DNA of 64,000 bases from positions 1-64,000 of the forward strand of contig CAWAOM010000003.1 of assembly GCA_963783695.1 (NCBI GenBank), in the 5' to 3' direction. The notes under the pieces were generated by a model. That model searched no databases and was not told the DNA's origin. It saw only the letters and a program-made list of their open reading frames with translations. A program made the position numbers and the translations under genes. Numbering within the stretch: the first letter of the stretch is position 1; each line of letters opens with the position of its first letter. This document shows positions 33,592-42,083 of this stretch, in pieces. This DNA is from BM003 sp963783695 (lineage in GTDB: Bacteria > Pseudomonadota > Gammaproteobacteria > Steroidobacterales > BM003).

Positions 33592-35742
33592 ATGAACCGA
33601 ACATTTTTAATACGTGGCCTGGCGCTGCTCCTGTGTACGCTCCTGGCGCTGGATAGCGCGGCCCAAGAGAACGAGCAGAATGCTGGGCCAGTCGTCCCGG
33701 ATCTGAGTTCGCTTAAGGCCAAATGGTGGTCCTACTTTGACGGCGACCGAGCGGAAGTCGAACCACGTGTCGCGACATTTCTGGAAAAAATTGGACCACA
33801 AATTGCGGAGCTGGATCCATCGAATCAGGTCGTCGCCGAAGCCGACCTGAAGGCAGTGCGCGACAATTTCAAAGCGTATCTCGAGCTATTGGATGAATCA
33901 GAACCCGAGCCGCGCGACCTGCCGCCAGCGCTGGAAATTTACACGGTCCCGGAACTGTTGGAGCTCGGTGCCGCCGCGCGCGAAGCCAGGTCTGATGCCG
34001 CGGAGGCGCTTATTGTGGCGGAACGGGCGGAACGCACTTTGCAGGGCGCCAGCAGGCGCCGTGATGCCGCGTTCGATGCCTATGTCGGCGCGGCTGCCGG
34101 AGACGTCCGTTGGCTGGCTGCGCTGAATTTGCTGCAGGCTCGATCATCGCAGGCCATTGCTGCGCGCCGCTACGCGCTGTTGGACCTCCGGCTGCAGCAC
34201 GCCGAAGCCTATGCCGAAGCCATCGAGATACGCCTGGATCTGGCACTCGACCAACTGGCGGCAACCGCCGGAGAAACCGATCTCGACAAGCTCAGGGAGC
34301 GTATAGCAACCAGCGAGAACGCCGTCGCGGTGGCGCGCGAGGAAGTGCGAGCGGCCGAACTCGCCGCGAGCAGTCTCGACCTTGAGACGCCCCAAGGACG
34401 TTCGCAGCAGCGCCTGCAGCAGCAATTGCTGATCCAGTCACGGGTGAGCGAGGCGCTCGCCGAAGTGACGCTTGCACAGGAGCAGGCGCTGCTTTGGTGG
34501 GGCGAACTGCAGACGGATGGCGTCGCTGACATCTCTGCGATCGAAGAGGACGCGCTCGGCTGGTCGGAACTGGCGCGCTCACTAGGACAGCAAAAACCGG
34601 AATGGAAGCGCGAAACCGAAGACGAGGCTCTCGCTGTACAAAGCACTGACCGGGAGGGTATGGACAAGGACTCGCTCCAACTGCTGAACCAGCGGTTGGC
34701 CACCGCGCAGGAAACACTGAACTGGCTCGGCGACCTGGATGAGGACCTCGCCGACCTGGGGTTGCTACGCGAGGCCGTGGACACTGCATTGGCTACCAAC
34801 GCCGGGCGCTTTAAATCGGGGCTCGCCGCACTGAGCCGGCATGCCAAGGCATTCTACCTTCGCGTCGTTAGCCTGACCGATCTGACGCTGTTCTCGGTGG
34901 GCGAAGCCCCGGTAACCGGCGGCGACATCCTGCGCGTGCTGATCATCATAGGGCTGGCCTACCTGCTGTCGCGCGGTGTCCGTCACGCCATCAGCCGGGT
35001 CGGTGCCAACGATCTGCGTGGTACTCATGCTTCGCTCTACACGGTCGGACGGCTGACGCATTACACGATCATCATTATTGCGGTCCTGATTGCGTTGTCG
35101 TCGATCGGCCTGGATTTCAGCAACCTGGCGCTGGTGGCCGGTGCGCTCAGTGTCGGTATCGGTTTTGGCCTGCAGTCGATCGTCAGCAATTTCGTCTCAG
35201 GCCTGATTATCCTGTTCGAACAGACTCTTCGTGTGGGCGATTACATTGAACTGGATACGGGCATCACCGGAACGGTGAAAGCCATCAATGTTCGCAGTAC
35301 GCTTATCAATACCAATGACAACATCGATATCGTCGTGCCGAATTCCGAGTTCGTCACATCCCGCCTGACCAACTGGACGTTGGGAGAGACGATTCTGCGC
35401 ATACGCATTCCGTTCGGGGTCGCCTATGGCACTGACAAGGAACTGGTGAAAAAGGCCGCCCTCGAGGCGGTGGATCAGGTGTCGTACACGCTGACTCACA
35501 TGAAAGACCGGGTTGCCGATGTCTGGCTCGTCGAGTACGGCGACAGCAGCCTCAATTTCCTGTTGCTGGTCTGGGTGAATCGCCAGGGAGCGCGGCGTCC
35601 CACTCGCACCCGCGCTGCCTATTTATGGGCGCTGGAGACAAAGCTGGCCGAATACGGTATCGAAATTCCCTTCCCGCAACGCGATCTGCATCTGCGTTCG
35701 GGTTTTGCCGGTGCGCCAACTCCGCACGACCGCGACGGTTGA
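33592..35742 (+). CDS. Large MscS-family mechanosensitive channel with periplasmic coiled-coil domain
   Basis: 716 residues. Signal peptide (TFLIRGLALLLCTLLALDSAAQ), a long periplasmic helical region of about 370 residues rich in Ala, Glu and Arg (coiled coil, like MscK/YbdG-type extensions), three or more membrane helices, then the MscS pore and vestibule: VAGALSVGIGFGLQSIVSNF, VSGLIILFEQTLRVGDYIEL and ITGTVKAINVRSTLI. The pore helix and beta domain are intact. It should act as an inner-membrane tension-gated channel. This is the second MscS-type gene in the window but is not closely related to the short one at 19.6 kb. Confidence 0.9.
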   Translation: MNRTFLIRGLALLLCTLLALDSAAQENEQNAGPVVPDLSSLKAKWWSYFDGDRAEVEPRVATFLEKIGPQIAELDPSNQVVAEADLKAVRDNFKAYLELLDESEPEPRDLPPALEIYTVPELLELGAAAREARSDAAEALIVAERAERTLQGASRRRDAAFDAYVGAAAGDVRWLAALNLLQARSSQAIAARRYALLDLRLQHAEAYAEAIEIRLDLALDQLAATAGETDLDKLRERIATSENAVAVAREEVRAAELAASSLDLETPQGRSQQRLQQQLLIQSRVSEALAEVTLAQEQALLWWGELQTDGVADISAIEEDALGWSELARSLGQQKPEWKRETEDEALAVQSTDREGMDKDSLQLLNQRLATAQETLNWLGDLDEDLADLGLLREAVDTALATNAGRFKSGLAALSRHAKAFYLRVVSLTDLTLFSVGEAPVTGGDILRVLIIIGLAYLLSRGVRHAISRVGANDLRGTHASLYTVGRLTHYTIIIIAVLIALSSIGLDFSNLALVAGALSVGIGFGLQSIVSNFVSGLIILFEQTLRVGDYIELDTGITGTVKAINVRSTLINTNDNIDIVVPNSEFVTSRLTNWTLGETILRIRIPFGVAYGTDKELVKKAALEAVDQVSYTLTHMKDRVADVWLVEYGDSSLNFLLLVWVNRQGARRPTRTRAAYLWALETKLAEYGIEIPFPQRDLHLRSGFAGAPTPHDRDG

Positions 35743-35869
35743 TCCCTGACCGGCAAAACGGCAATGTCGGAGCGTCACTACCAAGCGCTAGCCCCGGGTC
35801 AGCGTTACATCTTCTCGTAATCCCTATTCAGAGAAATTGCAGGTGGGCCGCAGGAGCAGTATTCAACAG

Positions 35870-35887
35870 GCCTCGCAAGAGCGAGGC
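35870..35887. other. Small hairpin in the 35743-36248 intergenic region
   Basis: GCCTCGC-aaga-GCGAGGC, a perfect 7-bp stem with a GNRA-like loop, lies about 130 bases after the MscS stop. There is no U-tract, so terminator function is doubtful. The rest of this 506-base gap has no convincing gene; a frame of 34 codons from 35888 has no recognisable features. Confidence 0.35.
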
Positions 35888-36248
35888 ATGCTGCTGACCC
35901 AGATTCGCGGTGAGCCTGTCAACGGCCTGCAGATGATCCCGTCGGCAATGGTCATTCGCGATTCGACGGGACCGGTCGGAGCTGAGTAAAGATCCGCGGA
36001 TGCCGCGACGACCGGGCTTGCGTTAGACGCGGAACATCCGGGGCCACATCAGGATCGACTGGGTGGCGGCTCGACTTCGGCCGGGCTATGTCCCGGTGTG
36101 TCTCCTCCATCTTTGTGGCCGCAGCCTGATGTTGACTTGCGAAAACACAGACGCACTGCGTCTATGTCACTGGATGTCGAGTTCGATAATGTCTCGGGCG
36201 CCCGTCTCAATCGCGACCAGGCGCCCACCGTCGCGATTTCGCAAACCG

Positions 36249-36782
36249 TTAACTGTAAGTCCCCCGAATCGGGTAGTTGTTGTCGGGGTTCTTTATCCAC
36301 TCGAGACCGGAAACCAGCGCCTCGAGTTCCGGGCGCACGAACGGGTTGTTGGAGATGTCGACAACCTGCACCCGGACGTCGCCGTTGATTACGAATAACC
36401 CCGGTTCGGGAAACAGGTGATCGGTCTCCTGCTCGGATCGCGGGATCGAAACGTACAGTCCCAGCTGTTGCATCTGTTCGAGCGTCAGCCCGTAATGCAG
36501 CGGGAAGTTCACGTCGAGTTTCTCGAGGTGGCTTTCCATCTGCTTCTTGCTGTCGGCAGAGACCGCCGCGATTTCGACCCCGATTGCGCCAAGCCGCTCC
36601 GTGTATTCCGGCATCCGGTTCAGGTACTTCGTGCACAGCGGGCAATGGCGGCCACGATAGACGACGACCATTTGCCACGCTGCGTCGCCCTGCGGCTTGC
36701 TGATATCGACTAGCTGATCGTCTCCATTTCTTACCGGCAAAGAGGGGAACGCCGCGCCAGCCTCGATTTTTGTATTGCTCAT
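36249..36782 (-). CDS. Peroxiredoxin-like (AhpC/TSA, redoxin) protein
   Basis: 177 residues from the ATG at 36782 (MSNTKIEAGAAFPSLPV). Thioredoxin-like fold with the active-site region VVYRGRHCPLCTKYLNRM, a CxxC in the AhpC/TSA position, then IEIAAVSADSKKQMESHLEK-like and FVINGDVRVQVV. The CPLC pair suggests thiol-based peroxidase or reductase activity in the cytoplasm. It lies ten bases downstream of the broken mdaB gene on the same strand and was probably cotranscribed with it as a redox-stress unit controlled by the divergent HxlR regulator. Confidence 0.85.
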   Translation of the reverse strand: MSNTKIEAGAAFPSLPVRNGDDQLVDISKPQGDAAWQMVVVYRGRHCPLCTKYLNRMPEYTERLGAIGVEIAAVSADSKKQMESHLEKLDVNFPLHYGLTLEQMQQLGLYVSIPRSEQETDHLFPEPGLFVINGDVRVQVVDISNNPFVRPELEALVSGLEWIKNPDNNYPIRGTYS

Positions 36783-36792
36783 GTCGGATTCC

Positions 36793-37421
36793 TCAGAAGT
36801 GTTCGTCGATGTGGGCATCGAAGCGTCGGAAGTCATTCCCGATATCGGGGTTTTTGAGCACGTCGAAACAGGCGAAGGTCGGCAGCGGAGTCATCGCAAA
36901 GAAGCGGAAGTTCATGTGCATCGGGAAGAACAGGTCGTCAACACCCTTGCCCTGAAACAGATACTGTTGCGGATCGTCGAACGCCTCGCGCGGCGCATTG
37001 AACGTCAGCGACAGCTATATTTTTCCCCTTCAAGCGTACCGCCGGCGCCATACTGGCTGCCCGGGTCGGACCGGGTGCGACCGTCGCCGTCGCACAACTC
37101 GCCGCCCATGCCGGCGCTGTAGACGTCATCCATGTACTGTTTGAACCGCCACGGTACCTCCATCCAGTTCACCGGGGTCTGCAGCAGGATCACATCGGCC
37201 CAGCGGTGCTTGTCGAGCTCGGCCGCGGTGTCCAACTCTTTAAGCATGTCGCTGTGGCGGAGTTCGTAGCCCTTGGTCAACAGGCGCGCGGTGGCGCGCT
37301 CGACCAGCGAGCGGTTGAGTTCACCTTGCGAGAATGCGCTCGGATGGTGGGCATTGATCAAGAAAGCGTTTGGCATGGTGGTCGCGTATTCATTCGCTGT
37401 CGTTAGTTCCAGCTGCGACAT
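36793..37421 (-). pseudogene. mdaB: NAD(P)H-quinone oxidoreductase MdaB-like, single frameshift
   Basis: The first 130 codons read well as MdaB flavodoxin-like quinone reductase (FLINAHHPSAFSQGELNRSL, DVILLQTPVNWMEVPWRFKQ, YMDDVYSAGMGGELCDGDGR). At the run GGGGAAAAATATAG near 37020 the frame is lost and stops. The continuation LSLTFNAPREAFDDP, GKGVDDLFFPMHMNF and LPTFACFDVLKNPDI, down to a stop at 36793, is in another frame. One small indel repairs a full-length protein of about 200 residues, so this is either a recent mutation or a sequencing error at a homopolymer. Family starts favour the ATG at 37376; 37421 is also in frame. Confidence 0.8.
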
Positions 37422-37431
37422 GGTGATACAG

Positions 37432-37470
37432 TAGGTATCTTATAGCAACCAGTATACTTTTAGTTACCTA
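37432..37470. promoter_or_regulatory. Candidate HxlR operator in the mdaB-hxlR intergenic region
   Basis: TAGGTA (37432-37437) and TACCTA (37465-37470) form an inverted repeat with the perfect palindrome AGTATACT (37451-37458) between them. The region is AT-rich and only 58 bases long, between the divergent mdaB and hxlR genes. HxlR proteins commonly bind such dyads and repress the divergent reductase gene. Confidence 0.35.
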
Positions 37471-37479
37471 GTTATTTTT

Positions 37480-37839
37480 ATGAAAACTGCAACTCCTGTG
37501 GCTACCGGCAAACGGCAAAAACCCGCGTCGACGCCGTGCCTGGAACCCTGCCCGATCGAACGCGGCATGCGTTTGATCGGCGGCAAATGGAAAGGCTCGA
37601 TCCTGTGGCATCTGAAAGACGGGCCGGTTCGCTTCAACGATCTGACTCGCCAGCTCGGCGGCGCCAGCAAAAAGATGGTCAACCAGCGTTTGAAAGAGAT
37701 GACAGATCTGGGGCTCATCAAGCGCCGCGTCCTAAGCACGCGCCCGGTTGCGGTCGAGTATGCGATCACGCCGTTCGGCCGCTCCGCGCTCGTCGTGCTC
37801 GAGCAATTGAAAGACTGGACCGAAGAAAACCGCATCTGA
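37480..37839 (+). CDS. HxlR-family transcriptional regulator
   Basis: 119 residues with the HxlR winged-helix signature: PCPIERGMRLIGGKWKGSIL, then LKDGPVRFNDLTRQLGGASK, KMVNQRLKEM and YAITPFGRSAL. The single Cys-x3-Cys near the N-terminus (CLEPC) sits where redox-sensing cysteines occur in HypR/QorR/YodB relatives. It is divergent from the mdaB/peroxiredoxin pair and one base upstream of an aldo/keto reductase gene, so it probably controls an electrophile or quinone response. Confidence 0.88.
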   Translation: MKTATPVATGKRQKPASTPCLEPCPIERGMRLIGGKWKGSILWHLKDGPVRFNDLTRQLGGASKKMVNQRLKEMTDLGLIKRRVLSTRPVAVEYAITPFGRSALVVLEQLKDWTEENRI

Positions 37840-37840
37840 C

Positions 37841-38731
37841 ATGGCAACGGAACGGATAAACCCGCTGGGTTCGACTGGCGTCACGGTGCCGCGTCTCGGT
37901 CTGGGTTGCCAGCCACTGGGTTCGCCGGCGCTGGCGGATGCGCAAGTCGCGCGCCTGCTGGATCTCGCATTGGACCTGGGCGTGAATCTGTTCGATACCG
38001 CTCCGGCGTACCAACTCTCCGAAGAGCGGCTTGGCCGCCACCTGGCCGGGCGCCGTCCCGACTGCCTGCTGGTGACCAAGCTTGGCTATGGCGTGCCGGG
38101 CGTCAGTGACTGGACCGGTGACTGTATTCGCGGCGGCGTCGATGCCGCGCTGCGACGTCTCGGAACCGACTATCTCGACATCGCGCTGCTGCATTCCTGC
38201 GATCTCGCCACATTGCAGCAAAGTGATGTGATCGACGCGCTTGTCCGCGCCCGCGACCAGGGCAAGATCCGGTTGGCAGGCTACTCGGGCGAGAACGAGG
38301 CGCTTGCATTCGCAATGTCTTGTGGCGCGTTCCAGGTCATCGAAACGTCGGTCAATTTTCTCGACCAGGCCTGTTTCGACCGCTCGTTGCCAAACGCCGG
38401 CAGCTCGGGCCTCGGTGTACTCGCAAAAAGACCGCTGGCAAACGCGGTATGGCGTGACGACGTCACCGGTGATGCCGCGATCGACGAATACCGGCGCCGG
38501 TTTGTCGCGTTCAGCGCTGATTTTTCCGGCGATCCGGACTGGCCCGATGTTGCGCTTCGTTTCGCGGCGTTTGCAGCCGGTGTTCATTGCGCGATGATCG
38601 GCACGACCCGCGAGGCACATCTTCGCGCTGCAGTCGCTGGCGTTGATGCCGGCCCGCTGCCGGAGGACGTCAGTCTTGGTTTGCGTGCCGCCTGGCGCCG
38701 CTGCGGCAATGGCTGGGAAGGAGTTGTCTGA
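37841..38731 (+). CDS. Aldo/keto reductase family protein
   Basis: 296 residues, NADPH-dependent TIM-barrel oxidoreductase. The catalytic set is visible: Asp and Tyr in NLFDTAPAYQLSEERLG, Lys in LLVTKLGYG, and His in LDIALLHSCD. IRLAGYSGENEA and the C-terminal AMIGTTREAHL are typical nucleotide-binding parts. The start at 37841 is one base after the hxlR stop, which indicates one transcript. The substrate is unknown but is likely a carbonyl produced under electrophile stress, in line with the regulator. Confidence 0.88.
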   Translation: MATERINPLGSTGVTVPRLGLGCQPLGSPALADAQVARLLDLALDLGVNLFDTAPAYQLSEERLGRHLAGRRPDCLLVTKLGYGVPGVSDWTGDCIRGGVDAALRRLGTDYLDIALLHSCDLATLQQSDVIDALVRARDQGKIRLAGYSGENEALAFAMSCGAFQVIETSVNFLDQACFDRSLPNAGSSGLGVLAKRPLANAVWRDDVTGDAAIDEYRRRFVAFSADFSGDPDWPDVALRFAAFAAGVHCAMIGTTREAHLRAAVAGVDAGPLPEDVSLGLRAAWRRCGNGWEGVV

Positions 38732-38798
38732 ATTCGCGATTGCCGCTGCAGTCGGTCTGTTCCCGTTGTGCATGTCTGCCGTTGCACGACGCGCGAGT

Positions 38799-39428
38799 CT
38801 ACTCCGTGTAGAGGCCGCCGGTTTCCTCGAGCCAGTCGGCGATACGGTCGGACGCGGCCGCAATGTCGTCACTGGAAATATCCAGGTGCAGGCATGGCAG
38901 CCGTGACGCGTCGCACAGTGCGCGAAACTCCTGCTGTTCGTCGATAAACCCCTGCAGGTCATCGTATTGCGACGGGTTGCCGGATACCTTCAGCCGGCGC
39001 TTGCGAGCGGCTGCGAATGAATCGGCATCACGCCAGCAGCAAACCAGTCGAAACCCGAGCGCTGCGAGCCGCTCCTCTAGCCAGTCGAAGTCGTAATCGC
39101 GGCCGTGTTCGCGCCGTTGGAAGATCTTCGTGGAAATGTGAAAGCGATCGACGATCCACGAGTAGTAGCGCTGCAGTTCGAAAAGCCGTGCCCAGGTGGC
39201 GTAGGTCTCCATGGCCCGCGCTTCCTCGGCGGCATCGAAGTTGATCAGGCCGCGTCCCCATGGGAAGTTGGTGAACGCGCACCACTCGGCCGAGATTATC
39301 GGCGAGTGATAACGATAGCGGCGCGGGCCGACAATGCGTGGGTGCTCATTCAACGCAAACGCAATCCCGGTTTTGTGCGTCAGACGGGTGCCTTCGAGAA
39401 TGATCTTGGGACAGAGTTTGCCACCCAT
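38799..39428 (-). CDS. P-loop nucleotide-kinase-like protein with degenerate Walker A
   Basis: 209 residues; the ATG at 39428 has a strong AAGGAGG nine bases upstream. The N-terminus KIILEGTRLTHKTGIAFAL resembles a Walker A loop, but the usual glycine before Lys is His (GTRLTHKT). YSWIVDRFHIS matches the DR-x motif of deoxynucleoside and thymidylate kinases, and LGFRLVCCWRDADSFAAARK the strand before a LID region. No named family is evident. It may be a dNMP-kinase relative acting on another ligand or an inactive one. 39429-39742 holds only the divergent promoter region. Confidence 0.6.
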   Translation of the reverse strand: MGGKLCPKIILEGTRLTHKTGIAFALNEHPRIVGPRRYRYHSPIISAEWCAFTNFPWGRGLINFDAAEEARAMETYATWARLFELQRYYSWIVDRFHISTKIFQRREHGRDYDFDWLEERLAALGFRLVCCWRDADSFAAARKRRLKVSGNPSQYDDLQGFIDEQQEFRALCDASRLPCLHLDISSDDIAAASDRIADWLEETGGLYTE

Positions 39429-39742
39429 CTTCGCCTCCTTGAACTTTTGCACCGGGTTGTGCCGGCCAGTGCCACCGATACGCACGGTTGCGAGCGTACG
39501 TAGGCCGGTCGCTGCCGAATCTGTCCCGGGTACTTTAGCTGACAATCGGATTGTTGCGTGGCCACCCGCCATCCAAGCCGTACCCGGTTCGAGTTTCTCA
39601 CGCGGCGATCGGCGCCATTTTCAGGCGCGTCGCGAGGATGTGCACGCGCAACCGCTGTTGTACACTGCTTCGGTCGCCACGCAACCGCTTCTTCCGTCAA
39701 CTTATTGCTTGCGTAACCGACAAGGAATTCATAACTACAACA

Positions 39743-42022
39743 ATGTCGTTTTTCGAAGAACTCAAGCGTCGCAACGTCGTCAGGGTCGGCGTGCTCTATA
39801 TCGTGGCCTCGTGGCTGGTATTGCAGGTAGCCGATGTTCTTTTCGACGCGATGGAATTGCCATCGGCGTGGATGAGGCTGATGCTGGCGATTCTGATCCT
39901 TTGCTTCCCGCTGGCGCTGATCTTCGCCTGGGTGTTCGAGATGACGCCGGAGGGGATCAAGCGCGAGCGCGATATTGACCGGTCGCAGTCAGTTGCGCCG
40001 CAGACCGGCGCCAAGATCAACACGCTGATCGTCGTGCTGCTGATGCTGGCGATCGCCGCGGTGGTTGTTGACCGGCTGATTCCGGAGACGGCGATTGCGC
40101 CCGGTATCGAAACAGCGACTGTTGACGAGCCGACCGCACCGGTGAACGAGGCAGCGGATGCCGGCGGCGATGACCCGGTCGTCCTGCCGGGAACCATAAC
40201 CGAGGAAAAATCCGTCGCCGTTTTGCCGTTCGTCAACCGCAGCGCCAACGAGTCGGATGTCTACTTCGTAGACGGCATCCACGACGACATCCTGACTCAG
40301 CTCGCGCGGATCGGCGACCTGAAGGTGATATCTCGTACCTCGGTGGAGAAGTTTCGCAACACGACCCAGAGCATGGGCGAGATCGGCGCAGTGCTCGGCG
40401 TGCAGAACATCCTCGAGGGCGGAGTTCAGCGCGCCGGTAACCGGGTGCGGATCAACGTCCAGCTGATCGACGTCGAGAGCGACGAGCACCTGTGGGCGGA
40501 CAGCTATGACCGTGAGCTGACGACGGAGAACATCTTCGCGATCCAGAGCGAGATTTCGACCGCGATTGCGCAAGCGTTGAAGGCGACGCTGTCACCGGAG
40601 GAGCAGGCGCAGCTCGCGACCGAGCAGACGCAAAACCTGCAGGCGCTGGAGGCATATTTTCTCGGCCGCCAGGCGATGGCGAAGCGCACGACCGCGTCGC
40701 TCTCGGAGGCGGTCGGTCATTTCGAGCGGGCGATCGAACTCGACCCGAACTATGCGCTCGCCTACGTCGCGCTCGCCGACAGCCACGCGCTGCTCGCGAT
40801 CTACAGCGGGAAACCCTTCGACGAGCAACTGGCGCTGGTGCGGCCGCTGGTCGATAAGGCGCTGGAGCTGGACAATCGCCTTGGGGAGGCTTTTGTCTCG
40901 CGAGCGCAGTTCCATATGCGCGACGATCCGGCGGCCGCGGAAGCCGATTTCAAGAAAGGCATCGAGCTGGCCCCTGGCTACGTGACCGGGTACCACTGGT
41001 ACGCGATCATGCTGGGCAACGAGGAACGTCTCGAGGAGTCGCTGGAATTGTTGAATACGGCGGTGGCTCTGGACCCGATGTCGGCGATCGTCCGCAGGAA
41101 CCTCGGCGACCTGTACGCTTACGTTGGCAGATTCGACGAATCTCTCGAGCACCTTGAGGCAACGATTCGCATCGACCCGGATTTCGCCGCCGGCTACGAC
41201 AGCCTGGGCATTTTCGAGCTCACGGTTAACGGTCGCCTCGACCGGGCGTTACCCCTGCTCCAGCGCGCGGTGGTGGTTGACCCGGGAAACCCGCAGTACA
41301 TGGACAATCTCGCGCACCTCTGGACCGATCTGGGCGGATACGACGAAGCAGACAGCTTGCTGCAACGGATGCGGACTTTCGGCCCGACTCCCAATCTGCG
41401 GACCATGGAGATGATGCTGCCGTTGATGCGCGGCGCCCCATACGCCTCCGTACTGGCGGCCGCGGAGCGGGTCGCAGACGAAAACAGCGGCTGGAATCGC
41501 GCCTTTGCGACCTATTTACTCGCCCTCGCGGACCTGGAGTCCGACGAGGGCGACCGGGCTCTGGCCCGCTTTCGCGCGGCATTTCCGGAGTTGTCCGACC
41601 TGGCCGAGCCTTCAATAGACGACGAAAATTTCCAGGCCGCGCTGTTCTATGCATGGATTCTCCGCCAGCTCGGCGAGGAGGAGCGATCCAATCTACTGGT
41701 CGAGCGCAGTCTTGGGTTCATGCGGGATGTACCGCGATTCGGGCCGACCGGAACGGTGCCCTACGTCACTTACGCCCATGCCTTGCGCGGTGACAGACAG
41801 CGCGCGCTCGCCGCGCTAAGGGAGGCGACCGACGGCGGCTGGCGTTACTACTGGCGCATGGTGCTCGAGGTCGATCCGGTTCTCGCTACGTTGCACGACG
41901 AACCCGAATACCGGGCAATCGTCGCCGAGGTCGAGGCCGACATCGCCGCGCAGCTCGCGAACGTGCGGGCGATGGAGGCACGCGGGGAGCTGCCGCCACT
42001 GCCCCCGCTACCGGCCCGCTAA
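39743..42022 (+). CDS. Membrane-anchored TolB-like/TPR repeat protein
   Basis: 759 residues. The N-terminus MSFFEELKRRNVVRVGVLYI begins a two-helix membrane region (WLVLQVADVLFDAMELP; LMLAILILCFPLALIFAWVF), with a third helix at LIVVLLMLAIAAVVVDRLI. Next comes a TolB/FlgO-like domain (EKSVAVLPFVNRSANESDVY; YDRELTTENIFAIQSEIS) and then at least six TPR-type helical pairs. This layout is common in marine gammaproteobacteria, usually annotated as adenylate-cyclase-like TPR proteins without a cyclase domain. The function is unknown; the TPR part is probably a protein-interaction scaffold. Confidence 0.8.
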   Translation: MSFFEELKRRNVVRVGVLYIVASWLVLQVADVLFDAMELPSAWMRLMLAILILCFPLALIFAWVFEMTPEGIKRERDIDRSQSVAPQTGAKINTLIVVLLMLAIAAVVVDRLIPETAIAPGIETATVDEPTAPVNEAADAGGDDPVVLPGTITEEKSVAVLPFVNRSANESDVYFVDGIHDDILTQLARIGDLKVISRTSVEKFRNTTQSMGEIGAVLGVQNILEGGVQRAGNRVRINVQLIDVESDEHLWADSYDRELTTENIFAIQSEISTAIAQALKATLSPEEQAQLATEQTQNLQALEAYFLGRQAMAKRTTASLSEAVGHFERAIELDPNYALAYVALADSHALLAIYSGKPFDEQLALVRPLVDKALELDNRLGEAFVSRAQFHMRDDPAAAEADFKKGIELAPGYVTGYHWYAIMLGNEERLEESLELLNTAVALDPMSAIVRRNLGDLYAYVGRFDESLEHLEATIRIDPDFAAGYDSLGIFELTVNGRLDRALPLLQRAVVVDPGNPQYMDNLAHLWTDLGGYDEADSLLQRMRTFGPTPNLRTMEMMLPLMRGAPYASVLAAAERVADENSGWNRAFATYLLALADLESDEGDRALARFRAAFPELSDLAEPSIDDENFQAALFYAWILRQLGEEERSNLLVERSLGFMRDVPRFGPTGTVPYVTYAHALRGDRQRALAALREATDGGWRYYWRMVLEVDPVLATLHDEPEYRAIVAEVEADIAAQLANVRAMEARGELPPLPPLPAR

Positions 42023-42037
42023 CGGGCCGGTAGCGGG
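42004..42037. terminator. Perfect 15-bp hairpin over the TPR gene stop codon
   Basis: CCCGCTACCGGCCCG pairs exactly with CGGGCCGGTAGCGGG around the 4-base loop CTAA, so the TAA stop codon lies at the loop. It sits between convergent genes and has no U-tract. A bidirectional terminator or mRNA-stabilising hairpin is likely. Confidence 0.6.
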
Positions 42038-42083
42038 CCGGTCGGCGCGTTTCCCTCCGCCCGGCCCTGGCAGGGCAGCGGCG

